From Viola odorata (Eukaryota > Streptophyta > Magnoliopsida > Malpighiales > Violaceae): a DNA stretch of 64,000 nucleotides. Both the position numbers and the translations under genes were made by a program. The notes under the pieces were generated by a model. That model made no database searches. It had not been told where the DNA came from and saw only the letters and a list, made by a program, of their open reading frames with translations. Of this stretch, positions 1 through 10,783 are shown piece after piece. Every line of letters starts with the position of its first letter. The stretch's first letter is position 1. The DNA is taken from assembly GCA_963691705.1 (NCBI GenBank), contig OY829543.1:26435523-26499522 (forward strand). The letters are read 5' to 3'.

Positions 1-1796
1 GACGTGGATACGAGTGAGAGCCCTCATGCTAGTATCATCTCCTCCCTCTTCAAATGGATTTGTCCTCGAATATGCGCGCTCCATTCCTTTGCGAATGTCA
101 CACAAAGTACCTACATAGGAGAGATATGCATCAGCACTATGGAAAAGGGTTGGAAAATAACTAAAAGGTAACTCAAAGCGATGATGTGAAAATAAGTCTG
201 TAGACTTCAAAAGACAAGGAATTTTCTCCCATGGGCGAAGAGTAGGCTTGGGAATTATTACATGAAATAACCCTAAACCACCCTTCACTTAAGGCTTTGA
301 CCGCGGGCTTGAAGAGATTGGCTTGGAGAGCTAGCACAAGGCCTCGGATGGCTTAGGTGTGGGGACTTCATGGGATGCTAGGGTTGGCGCGCCTGGTGCA
401 CGCATGTCTTCATGGTTTACGAGGACTTGGCGCGGCATTCCTCATGGCTTGCGCGGCCTATCCATGAGGTCTTCACGTGGATACGAGTGAGAGCCCTCAT
501 GTTCGTATCATCTCCTCCCTCTTCAAATGGATTCGTCCTCGAACCTGCGGGCTCCATTCCTTTGCGAATGTCACACAAAGTACCTACATAGGAGAGATAT
601 GCATCAGCACTATGGAAAAGGGTTGGAAAATAACTGAAAGGTAACTCAAAGCGATGATGTGAAAATAAGTCTGTAGACTTCTAAAGACAAGGAATTTTCT
701 CCCATGGGCGAAGAGTAGGCTTGGAAATTATTACATGAAATAACCCTAAACTACCCTTTACATAAGGCCTTGACCGCGGGCTTGAAGAGATTGGCTTGGA
801 GAGCTAGCGCAAGGCGTCGGATGGCTTAGGCGCGGGGACTTCATGGGATGCTAGGGTTGGCGCGCCTGTTGTGCGCATGTCTTCTTGGTTTGCGAGGACT
901 TGGCGCGACATTCCTCATATCTTGCGCGGCCTATCCATGAGGTCTTGACGTGGATACGAGTGAGAGCCCTCATGCTAGTATCATCTCCTCCCTCTTCAAA
1001 TGGATTTGTCCTCGAATATGCGCGCTCCATTCCTTTGCGAATGTCACACAAAGTACCTACATAGGAGAGATATGCATCAGCACTATGGAAAAGGGTTGGA
1101 AAATAACTAAAAGGTAACTCAAAGCGATGATGTGAAAATAAGTCTGTAGACTTCAAAAGACAAGGAATTTTCTCCCATGGGCGAAGAGTAGGCTTGGGAA
1201 TTATTACATGAAATAACCCTAAACCACCCTTCACTTAAGGCTTTGACCGCGGGCTTGAAGAGATTGGCTTGGAGAGCTAGCACAAGGCCTCGGATGGCTT
1301 AGGTGTGGGGACTTCATGGGATGCTAGGGTTGGCGCGCCTGGTGCACGCATGTCTTCATGGTTTACGAGGACTTGGCGCGACATTCCTCATGGCTTGCGC
1401 GGCCTATCCATGAGGTCTTCACGTGGATACGAGTGAGAGCCCTCATGTTCGTATCATCTCCTCCCTCTTCAAATGGATTCGTCCTCGAACCTGCGGGCTC
1501 CATTCCTTTGCGAATGTCACACAAAGTACCTACATAGGAGAGATATGCATCAGCACTATGGAAAAGGGTTGGAAAATAACTGAAAGGTAACTCAAAGCGA
1601 TGATGTGAAAATAAGTCTGTAGACTTCTAAAGACAAGGAATTTTCTCCCATGGGCGAAGAGTAGGCTTGGAAATTATTACATGAAATAACCCTAAACTAC
1701 CCTTTACATAAGGCCTTGACCGCGGGCTTGAAGAGATTGGCTTGGAGAGCTAGCGCAAGGCCTCGGATGGCTTAGGCGCGGGGACTTCATGGGATG
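1..1796 (-). repeat. C-D dimer block
   Basis: A partial C unit (1-377) is followed by D (378), C (851) and D (1324). Sequence at 1 recurs at 947, a 946-bp dimer period, with only occasional differences (for example AAGGCGTCGG near 811 against AAGGCCTCGG near 1757). Both D units carry the CTTCTAAAGAC variant, which puts a TAG into the long sense frame. Confidence 0.85.
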
Positions 1797-2269
1797 CTAG
1801 GGTTGGCGCGCCTGGTGCGCGCATGACTTCATGGTTTGCGAGGACTTGGCCCGAGATTCCTCATGTCTTACGCGGCCTATCCATGAGGTCTTCTCGTGGA
1901 TACGAGTGAGAGCCCTCATGCTCGTATCATCTCCTCCCTCTTCAAATGGATTCGTCCTCGAATCTGCGCGCACCATTCCTTTGCGAATGTCACACATAGT
2001 ACCTACATAGGAGAGATATGCATCAGTACTATGGAAAAGGGTTGGAAAATAACTGAAAGGTAACTCAAAGCGATGATGTGAAAATAAGTCAGTAGACTTC
2101 AAAAGACAAGGAATTTTCCCCCATGGGCGAAGAGTAGGCTTGGGAATTATTACATGAAATAACCCTAAACCACCCTTCACTTAAGGCTTTGACCGCGGGC
2201 TTGAAGAGATTGGCTTGGAGAGCTAGCGCAAGGCCTCGGATGGCTTAGGCGTGGGGACTTCATGGGATG

Positions 2270-2742
2270 GTAGGGTTATCGCGCCTGGTGCGCGCATGAC
2301 TTCATGGTTTGCGAGGACTTGGCGCGGCATTCCTCACGGCTGGCGCGCCCTATCCGTGAGGTCTTCACGTGGATACGAGTGAGAGCCCTCATGCTCGTAT
2401 CATCTACTCCCTCTTCAAATGGATTCGTTCTCGAATCTGCGCGATCCATTCCTTTGCGAATGTCACACAAAGTACCTACATAGAAGAGATATGCATCAGC
2501 ACTATGGAAAAGAGTTGGAAAATAACTAAATGGTAACTCAAAGCGATGATGGGAAAATAAGTCTGTAGACTTCAAAACACAAGGAATTTTCTCCCATGGG
2601 CGAAGAGTAGGCTTGGGAATTGTTACATGAAATAACCCTAAACCACCCTTCACTTAAGGCTTTGACCGCGGGCTTGAAGAGATTGGCTTGGAGAGCTAGC
2701 GCAAGGCCTCAGATGGCTTAGGCGTGGGGACTTCATGGGATG
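2270..2742 (-). repeat. Subfamily E, example unit
   Basis: Diagnostic states are GGTTATCGCGCC (the GGCGCGCC site is lost and a TAA ends the sense frame two codons early), GGCGCGCCCTATCCGTG, CATCTACTCCC, GGATTCGTTCTCG, GCGCGATCC, CATAGAAGAG, AAGAGTTGG and GATGATGGGAAAATAAG. Units start at 2270, 11257, 12203, 15987, 17879, 21663, 24974, 27339, 31123, 33486, 35851, 37743, 40108, 42946, 48149, 51869, 53287 and 53760. It is the most divergent of the common subfamilies. In E the purine run of the sense strand is interrupted by a T. Confidence 0.9.
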
Positions 2743-3815
2743 CTAGGGTTGGCGCGCCTGGTGCGCGCATGACTTCATGGTTTGCGAGGACTTGGCGCCG
2801 CATTCCTCACGGCTGGCGCGGCCTATCCGTGAGGTCTTCACGTGGATACGAGTGAGAGCCCTCATGTTCGTATCATCTCCTCCCTCTTCAAATGGATTCG
2901 TCCTCGAACCTGCGGGCTCCATTCCTTTGCGAATGTCACACAAAGTACCTACATAGGAGAGATATGCATCAGCACTATGGAAAAGGGTTGGAAAATAACT
3001 GAAAGGTAACTCAAAGCGATGATGTGAAAATAAGTCTGTAGACTTCTAAAGACAAGGAATTTTCTCCCATGGGCGAAGAGTAGGCTTGGAAATTATTACA
3101 TGAAATAACCCTAAACTACCCTTTACATAAGGCCTTGACCGCGGGCTTGAAGAGATTGGCTTGGAGAGCTAGCGCAAGGCCTCGGATGGCTTAGGCGCGG
3201 GGACTTCATGGGATGCTAGGGTTGGCGCGCCTGTTGTGCGCATGTCTTCTTGGTTTGCGAGGACTTGGCGCGACATTCCTCATATCTTGCGCAACCTATC
3301 CATGAGGTCTTGACGTGGATACGAGTGAGAGCCCTCATGCTAGTATCATCTCCTCCCTCTTCAAATGGATTTGTCCTCGAATATGCGCGCTCCATTCCTT
3401 TGCGAATGTCACACAAAGTACCTACATAGGAGAGATATGCATCAGCACTATGGAAAAGGGTTGGAAAATAACTAAAAGGTAACTCAAAGCGATGATGTGA
3501 AAATAAGTCTGTAGACTTCAAAAGACAAGGAATTTTCTCCCATGGGCGAAGAGTAGGCTTGGGAATTATTACATGAAATAACCCTAAACTACCCTTTACA
3601 TAAGGCCTTGACCGCGGGCTTGAAGAGATTGGCTTGGAGAGCTAGCGCAAGGCCTCGGATGGCTTAGGCGCGGGGACTTCATGGGATGCTAGGGTTGGCG
3701 CGCCTGTTGTGCGCATGTCTTCTTGGTTTGCGAGGACTTGGCGCGACATTCCTCATATCTTGCGCGGCCTATCCATGAGGTCTTGACGTGGATACGAGTG
3801 AGAGCCCTCATGCTA

Positions 3816-3862
3816 GTATCATCTCCTCCCTCTTCAAATGGATTTGTCCTCGAATATGCGCG
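3816..3862 (-). mobile_element. Ty3/gypsy-like pol end, polypurine tract and LTR start (example in one unit)
   Basis: On the minus strand this stretch encodes SRTNPFEEG and contains a 14-nt purine run, GAAGAGGGAGGAGA (3835-3822), followed at once by TGATAC (3821-3816). In plant Ty3/gypsy elements the polyprotein often ends with a sequence of the type DSRTNPFEEG, the polypurine tract follows, and the 3' LTR starts with TG. I infer that the monomer was built from the 3' end of such an element. The stretch recurs in every unit about 125-175 bp after the unit boundary. No integrase, reverse transcriptase, primer-binding site or full LTR is visible. The similarity is short, so chance or a different source is possible. 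Confidence 0.5.
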
Positions 3863-3977
3863 CTCCATTCCTTTGCGAATGTCACACAAAGTACCTACAT
3901 AGGAGAGATATGCATCAGCACTATGGAAAAGGGTTGGAAAATAACTAAAAGGTAACTCAAAGCGATGATGTGAAAAT

Positions 3978-3991
3978 AAGTCTGTAGACTT
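3978..3991. other. Near-palindrome AAGTCTGTAGACTT (example in one unit)
   Basis: Two 6-bp arms (AAGTCT and AGACTT) flank a 2-bp centre in nearly every unit. The CCCATGGG palindrome lies 20 bp further on (4012-4019). The arms are among the best conserved parts of the unit. The inversion near 61782 breaks inside one copy of this element. Confidence 0.7.
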
Positions 3992-4052
3992 CAAAAGACA
4001 AGGAATTTTCTCCCATGGGCGAAGAGTAGGCTTGGGAATTATTACATGAAAT

Positions 4053-4061
4053 AACCCTAAA
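4053..4061. other. Telomere-like AACCCTAAA motif (example in one unit)
   Basis: Each unit contains AACCCTAAA, one and a bit repeats of the plant telomere sequence CCCTAAA and close to the plant telo-box. It is conserved in almost all units; the unit at 57070 has AAAACCCTAAA in place of ATAACCCTAAA near 57431. A single short motif does not show function, but about 135 copies at a 473-bp spacing could bind telomere-repeat-binding proteins. Confidence 0.6.
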
Positions 4062-6526
4062 CCACCCTTCACTTAAGGCTTTGACCGCGGGCTTGAAGAG
4101 ATTGGCTTGGAGAGCTAGCACAAGGCCTCGGATGGCTTAGGTGTGGGGACTTCATGGGATGCTAGGGTTGGCGCGCCTGGTGCACGCATGTCTTCATGGT
4201 TTACGAGGACTTGGCGCGGCATTCCTCATGGCTTGCGCGGCCTATCCATGAGGTCTTCACGTGGATACGAGTGAGAGCCCTCATGTTCGTATCATCTCCT
4301 CCCTCTTCAAATGGATTCGTCCTCGAACCTGCGGGCTCCATTCCTTTGCGAATGTCACACAAAGTACCTACATAGGAGAGATATGCATCAGCACTATGGA
4401 AAAGGGTTGGAAAATAACTGAAAGGTAACTCAAAGCGATGATGTGAAAATAAGTCTGTAGACTTCTAAAGACAAGGAATTTTCTCCCATGGGCGAAGAGT
4501 AGGCTTGGAAATTATTACATGAAATAACCCTAAACTACCCTTTACATAAGGCCTTGACCGCGGGCTTGAAGAGATTGGCTTGGAGAGCTAGCGCAAGGCC
4601 TCGCATGGCTTAGGCGCGGGGACTTCATGGGATGCTAGGGTTGGCGCTCCTGGTGCGCGCATGACTTCATGGTTTGCGAGGACTTGGCGCCGCATTCCTC
4701 ACGGCTGGCGCGGCCTATCCGTGAGGTCTTCACGTGGATACGAGTGAGAGCCCTCATGTTCGTATCATCTCCTCCCTCTTCAAATGGATTCGTCCTCGAA
4801 CCTGCGGGCTCCATTCCTTTGCGAATGTCACACAAAGTACCTACATAGGAGAGATATGCATCAGCACTATGGAAAAGGGTTGGAAAATAACTGAAAGGTA
4901 ACTCAAAGCGATGATGTGAAAATAAGTCTGTAGACTTCTAAAGACAAGGAATTTTCTCCCATGGGCGAAGAGTAGGCTTGGGAATTATTACATGAAATAA
5001 CCCTAAACCACCCTTCACTTAAGGCTTTGACCGCGGGCTTGAAGAGATTGGCTTGGAGAGCTAGCACAAGGCCTCGGATGGCTTAGGTGTGGGGACTTCA
5101 TGGGATGCTAGGGTTGGCGCGCCTGGTGCACGCATGTCTTCATGGTTTACGAGGACTTGGCGCGGCATTCCTCATGGCTTGCGCGGCCTATCCATGAGGT
5201 CTTCACGTGGATACGAGTGAGAGCCCTCATGTTCGTATCATCTCCTCCCTCTTCAAATGGATTCGTCCTCGAACCTGCGGGCTCCATTCCTTTGCGAATG
5301 TCACACAAAGTACCTACATAGGAGAGATATGCATCAGCACTATGGAAAAGGGTTGGAAAATAACTGAAAGGTAACTCAAAGAGATGATGTGAAAATAAGT
5401 CTGTAGACTTCTAAAGACAAGGAATTTTCTCCCATGGGCGAAGAGTAGGCTTGGAAATTATTACATGAAATAACCCTAAACTACCCTTTACATAAGGCCT
5501 TGACCGCGGGCTTGAAGAGATTGGCTTGGAGAGCTAGCGCAAGGCCTCGGATGGCTTAGGCGCGGGGACTTCATGGGATGCTAGGGTTGGCGCGCCTGGT
5601 GCGCGCATGACTTCATGGTTTGCGAGGACTTGGCCCGAGATTCCTCATGTCTTACGCGGCCTATCCATGAGGTCTTCTCGTGGATACGAGTGAGAGCCCT
5701 CATGCTCGTATCATCTCCTCCCTCTTCAAATGGATTCGTCCTCGAATCTGCGCGCACCATTCCTTTGCGAATGTCACACATAGTACCTACATAGGAGAGA
5801 TATGCATCAGTACTATGGAAAAGGGTTGGAAAATAACTGAAAGGTAACTCAAAGCGATGATGTGAAAATAAGTCTGTAGACTTCAAAAGACAAGGAATTT
5901 TCTCCCATGGGCGAAGAGTAGGCTTGGGAATTATTACATGAAATAACCCTAAACCATCCTTCACTTAAGGCTTTGACCGCGGGCTTGAAGAGATTGGCTT
6001 GGAGAGCTAGCGCAAGGCCTCAGATGGCTTAGGCGTGGGGACTTCATGGGATGCTAGGGTTGGCGCGCCTGGTGCGCGCATGACTTCATGGTTTGCGAGG
6101 ACTTGGCGCCGCATTCCTCAAGGCTGGCGCGGCCTATCCGTGAGGTCTTCACGTGGATACGAGTGAGAGCCCTCATGTTCGTATCATCTCCTCCCTCTTC
6201 AAATGGATTCGTCCTCGAACCTGCGGGCTCCATTCCTTTGCGAATGTCACACAAAGTACCTACATAGGAGAGATATGCATCAGCACTATGGAAAAGGGTT
6301 GGAAAATAACTGAAAGGTAACTCAAAGAGATGATGTGAAAATAAGTCTGTAGACTTCTAAAGACAAGGAATTTTCTCCCATGGGCGAAGAGTAGGCTTGG
6401 AAATTATTACATGAAATAACCCTAAACTACCCTTTACATAAGGCCTTGACCGCGGGCTTGAAGAGATTGGCTTGGAGAGCTAGCGCAAGGCCTCGGATGG
6501 CTTAGGCGCGGGGACTTCATGGGATG

Positions 6527-6999
6527 CTAGGGTTGGCGCGCCTGGTGCGCGCATGACTTCATGGTTTGCGAGGACTTGGCCCGAGATTCCTCATGTCTTA
6601 CGCGGCCTATCCATGAGGTCTTCTCGTGGATACGAGTGAGAGCCCTCATGCTCGTATCATCTCCTCCCTCTTCAAATGGATTCGTCCTCGAATCTGCGCG
6701 CACCATTCCTTTGCGAATGTCACACATAGTACCTACATAGGAGAGATATGCATCAGTACTATGGAAAAGGGTTGGAAAATAACTGAAAGGTAACTCAAAG
6801 CGATGATGTGAAAATAAGTCTGTAGACTTCAAAAGACAAGGAATTTTCTCCCATGGGCGAAGAGTAGGCTTGGGAATTATTACATGAAATAACCCTAAAC
6901 CATCCTTCACTTAAGGCTTTGACCGCGGGCTTGAAGAGATTGGCTTGGAGAGCTAGCGCAAGGCCTCAGATGGCTTAGGCGTGGGGACTTCATGGGATG
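6527..6999 (-). repeat. Subfamily A, example unit
   Basis: Diagnostic states on the plus strand are GGCCCGA, GTCTTCTCGTGG, CTGCGCGCACC, ACACATAGTACC and ATCAGTACTATGG. A units start at 1797, 5581, 6527, 7473, 8419, 9365, 10311, 10784, 11730, 14568, 15041, 15514, 18352, 22136, 25447, 27812, 31594, 33959, 38689, 41527 and 44365. A later branch (11730, 18352, 22136, 25447, 27812, 31594, 33959, 38689) has TCCTCCGTCTTC and CTTCTCATGG. The long sense frame is open in most of these units. Confidence 0.9.
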
Positions 7000-8891
7000 C
7001 TAGGGTTGGCGCGCCTGGTGCGCGCATGACTTCATGGTTTGCGAGGACTTGGCGCCGCATTCCTCAAGGCTGGCGCGGCCTATCCGTGAGGTCTTCACGT
7101 GGATACGAGTGAGAGCCCTCATGTTCGTATCATCTCCTCCCTCTTCAAATGGATTCGTCCTCGAATCTGCGCGCTCCATTCCTTTGCGAATGTCACACAT
7201 AGTTCCTACATAGGAGAGATATGCATCAATACTATGGAAAAGGGTTGGAAAATAACTGAAAGGTAACTCAAAGCGATGATGTGAAAATAAGTCTGTAGAC
7301 TTCTAAAGACAAGGAATTTTCTCCCATGGGCGAAGAGTAGGCTTGGAAATTAGTACATGAAATAACCCTAAACTACCCTTTACTTAAGGCCTTGACCGCG
7401 GGCTTGAAGAGATTGGTTTGGAGAGCTAGCGCAAGGCCTCAGATGGCTTAGGCGCGGGGACTTCATGGGATGCTAGGGTTGGCGCGCCTGGTGCGCGCAT
7501 GACTTCATGGTTTGCGAGGACTTGGCCCGACATTCCTCATTTCTTGCACGCCCTATCCATGAGGTCTTCTCGTGGATACGAGTGAGAGCCCTCATGCTCG
7601 TATCATCTCCTCCCTCTTCAAATGGATTCGTCCTCGAATCTGCGCGCACCATTCCTTTGCGAATGTCACACATAGTACCTACATAGGAGAGATATGCATC
7701 AGTACTATGGAAAGGGGTTGGAAAATAACTGAAAGGTAACTCAAAGCGATGATGTGAAAATAAGTCTGTAGACTTCAAAAGACAAGGAATTTTCTCCCAT
7801 GGGCGAAGAGTAGGCTTGGGAATTATTACATGAAATAACCCTAAACCACCCTTCACTTAAGGCTTTGACCGCGGGCTTGAAGAGATTGGCTTGGAGAGCT
7901 AGCGCAAGGCCTCAGATGGCTTAGGCGTGGGGACTTCATGGGATGCTAGGGTTGGCGCGCCTGGTGCGCGCATGACTTCATGGTTTGCGAGGACTTGGCG
8001 CCGCATTCCTCACGGCTGGCGCGGCCTATCCGTGAGGTCTTCACGTGGATACGAGTGAGAGCCCTCATGCTCGTATCATCTCCTCCCTCTTCAAATGGAT
8101 TCGTCCTCGAATCTGCGCGCTCCATTCCTTTGCGAATGTCACACATAGTTCCTACATAGGAGAGATATGCATCAATACTATGGAAAAGGGTTGGAAAATA
8201 ACTGAAAGGTAACTCAAAGCGATGATGTGAAAATAAGTCTGTAGACTTCTAAAGACAAGGAATTTTCTCCCATGGGCGAAGAGTAGGCTTGGAAATTATT
8301 ACATGAAATAACCCTAAACCACCCTTCACTTAAGGCTTTGACCGCGGTCTTGAAGAGATTGGCTTGGAGAGCAAGCGCAAGGCCTCAGATGGCTTAGGCG
8401 TGGGGACTTCATGGGATGCTAGGGTTGGCGCGCCTGGTGCGCGCATGACTTCATGATTTGCGAGGACTTGGCCCGACATTTCTCATTTCTTGCACGCCCT
8501 ATCCATGAGGTCTTCTCGTGGATACGAGTGAGAGCCCTCATGCTCGTATCATCTCCTCCCTCTTCAAATGGATTCGTCCTCGAATCTGCGCGCACCATTC
8601 CTTTGCGAATGTCACACATAGTACCTACATAGGAGAGATATGCATCAGTATTATGGAAAGGGGTTGGAAAATAACTGAAAGGTAACTCAAAGCGATGATG
8701 TGAAAATAAGTCTGTAGACTTCAAAAGACAAGGAATTTTCTCCCATGGGCGAAGAGTAGGCTTGGGAATTATTACATGAAATAACCCTAAACCACCCTTC
8801 ACTTAAGGCTTTGACCGCGGGCTTGAAGAGATTGGCTTGGAGAGCTAGCGCAAGGCCTCAGATGGCTTAGGCGTGGGGACTTCATGGGATG

Positions 8892-9364
8892 CTAGGGTTG
8901 GCGCGCCTGGTGCGCGCATGACTTCATGGTTTGCGAGGACTTGGCGCCGCATTCCTCACGGCTGGCGCGGCCTATCCGTGAGGTCTTCACGTGGATACGA
9001 GTGAGAGCCCTCATGTTCGTATCATCTCCTCCCTCTTCAAATGGATTCGTCCTCGAATCTGCGCGCTCCATTCCTTTGCGAATGTCACACATAGTTCCTA
9101 CATAGGAGAGATATGCATCAATACTATGGAAAAGGGTTGGAAAATAACTGAAAGGTAACTCAAAGCGATGATGTGAAAATAAGTCTGTAGACTTCTAAAG
9201 ACAAGGAATTTTCTCCCATGGGCGAAGAGTAGGCTTGGAAATTAGTACATGAAATAACCCTAAACTACCCTTTACTTAAGGCCTTGACCGCGGGCTTGAA
9301 GAGATTGGTTTGGAGAGCTAGCGCAAGGCCTCGGATGGCTTAGGCGCGGGGACTTCATGGGATG
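8892..9364 (-). repeat. Subfamily B, example unit
   Basis: Diagnostic states are GGCGCCGC, CTCACGGCTGGCGCGGCC, CATGTTCGTATC, CTGCGCGCTCC and ATCAATACTATGG. Units start at 7000, 7946, 8892, 9838, 12676, 16460, 19298, 23082, 26393, 28758, 36324, 38216, 41054 and 43892; mosaics with a B front are at 2743, 4635, 6054, 14095, 40581 and 43419. Many have CTTCTAAAGAC, giving TAG in the sense frame, but those at 19298, 23082, 26393, 28758 and 38216 have CTTCAAAAGAC with TTTTCACCC. Confidence 0.9.
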
Positions 9365-10783
9365 CTAGGGTTGGCGCGCCTGGTGCGCGCATGACTTCGT
9401 GGTTTGCGAGGACTTGGCCCGACATTCCTCATGTCTTGCGCGGCCTATCCATGAGGTCTTCTCGTGGATACGAGTGAGAGCCCTCATGCTCGTATCATCT
9501 CCTCCCTCTTCAAATGGATTCGTCCTCGAATCTGCGCGCACCATTCTTTTGCGAATGTCACACATAGTACCTACATAGGAGAGATATGCATCAGTACTAT
9601 GGAAAAGGGTTGGAAAATAACTGAAAGGTAACTCAAAGCGATGATGTGAAAATAAGTCTGTAGACTTCAAAAGACAAGGAATTTTCTCCCATGGGCGAAG
9701 AGTAGGCTTGGGAATTATTACATGAAATAACCCTAAACCACCCTTCACTTAAGGCTTTGACCGCGGGCTTGAAGAGATTGGCTTGGAGAGCTAGCGCAAG
9801 GCCTCAGATGGCTTAGGCGTGGGGACTTCATGGGATGCTAGGGTTGGCGCGCCTGGTGCGCGCATGACTTCATGATTTGCGAGGACTTGGCGCCGCATTC
9901 CTCACGGCTGGCGCGGCCTATCCGTGAGGTCTTCACGTGGATACGAGTGAGAGCCCTCATGTTCGTATCATCTCCTCCCTCTTCAAATGGATTCGTCCTC
10001 GAATCTGCGCGCTCCATTCCTTTGCGAATGTCACACATAGTTCCTACATAGGAGAGATATGCATCAATACTATGGAAAAGGGTTGGAAAATAACTGAAAG
10101 GTAACTCAAAGCGATGATGTGAAAATAAGTCTGTAGACTTCTAAAGACAAGGAATTTTCTCCCATGGGCGAAGAGTAGGCTTGGAAATTAGTACATGAAA
10201 TAACCCTAAACTACCCTTTACTTAAGGCCTTGACCGCGGGCTTGAAGAGATTGGTTTGGAGAGCTAGCGCAAGGCCTCGGATGGCTTAGGCGCGGGGACT
10301 TCATGGGATGCTAGGGTTGGCGCGCCTGGTGCGCGCATGACTTCATGGTTTGCGAGGACTTGGCCCGACATTCCTCATGTCTTGCGCGGCCTATCCATGA
10401 GGTCTTCTCGTGGATACGAGTGAGAGCCCTCATGCTCGTATCATCTCCTCCCTCTTCAAATGGATTCGTCCTCGAATCTGCGCGCACCATTCCTTTGCGA
10501 ATGTCACACATAGTACCTACATAGGAGAGATATGCATCAGTACTATGGAAAAGGGTTGGAAAATAACTGAAAGGTAACTCAAAGCGATGATGTGAAAATA
10601 AGTCTGTAGACTTCAAAAGACAAGGAATTTTCTCCCATGGGCGAAGAGTAGGCTTGGGAATTATTACATGAAATAACCCTAAACCACCCTTCACTTAAGG
10701 CTTTGACCGCGGGCTTGAAGAGATTGGCTTGGAGAGCTAGCGCAAGGCCTCAGATGGCTTAGGCGTGGGGACTTCATGGGATG

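Larger units (their letters stand above)
3689..4072 (-). other. Long open sense frame of the monomer (not a gene)
   Basis: The sense strand of many A, C, F and some mosaic units has a stop-free frame of about 127 codons, ending in the residues QARQP before TAG. The only initiation codon at its left end is GTG, and others start with TTG; the first ATG lies at the codon before CDIRKG in A and B units, or at GMER in C and D, leaving about 60 codons. The TAG of B and D, the TAA of D and the early TAA of E break it in whole subfamilies. The frame does not pass from unit to unit because 473 is two more than a multiple of three. Only the SRTNPFEEG part resembles a known protein. I regard it as a by-product of a recently amplified repeat. 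Confidence 0.8.
3689..4161 (-). repeat. Subfamily C, example unit
   Basis: Diagnostic states are GCGCCTGTTGTGCGC, GTCTTCTTGG, CTCATATCTTGCG, GTCTTGACGTGG, CATGCTAGTATC, GGATTTGTCC and GAATATGCGCG (GAATATGTGCG in a later branch). Full units start at 851, 3216, 3689, 13149, 16933, 18825, 19771, 20717, 22609, 23555, 24501, 25920, 26866, 28285, 29231, 30177, 36797, 39162, 46257, 49565 and 60848. The sense frame is usually open. Confidence 0.9.
1797..5580 (-). repeat. Irregular block of A, E, B/D, C and D units
   Basis: Unit order is A (1797), E (2270), B/D mosaic (2743), C (3216), C (3689), D (4162), B/D mosaic (4635) and D (5108). The two adjacent C units are nearly identical apart from a few bases, for example GCGCAACC near 3290 against GCGCGGCC near 3763. 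The mosaics start as B (GGCGCCGC, CACGGCTGG) and switch to D (GAACCTGCGGGC). No regular higher-order period is visible, although the C-D pairs resemble those at 1-1796. Confidence 0.8.
5581..10783 (-). repeat. A-B dimer higher-order repeat (946 bp)
   Basis: A and B units alternate from 5581 to 10783: A at 5581, 6527, 7473, 8419, 9365 and 10311; B at 6054 (B/D mosaic), 7000, 7946, 8892 and 9838. Matching units 946 bp apart share private changes, such as the D-like GAACCTGCGGGC lost after 6054 and the AGTTCCTACATAGG and ATCAATACT states in the B units. This is the longest run of a simple dimer in the window. Confidence 0.9.

Noticed and set aside
3816..3862. A complete or solo LTR element in each unit
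   Set aside because: Only the pol end, purine run and a possible LTR start can be suggested. No second LTR, primer-binding site or target-site duplication is visible.
4012..4019. CCCATGGG palindrome as a centromere-protein box or operator
   Set aside because: It is conserved but so is its neighbourhood; no known binding-site consensus is matched.
4021..4110. Internal subrepeat of the monomer (GAAGAGTAGGCTTGG and GAAGAGATTGGCTTGG about 75 bp apart)
   Set aside because: The similarity is limited to about 15 bp and is not continued on either side, so it may be chance; no regular subrepeat period is seen.
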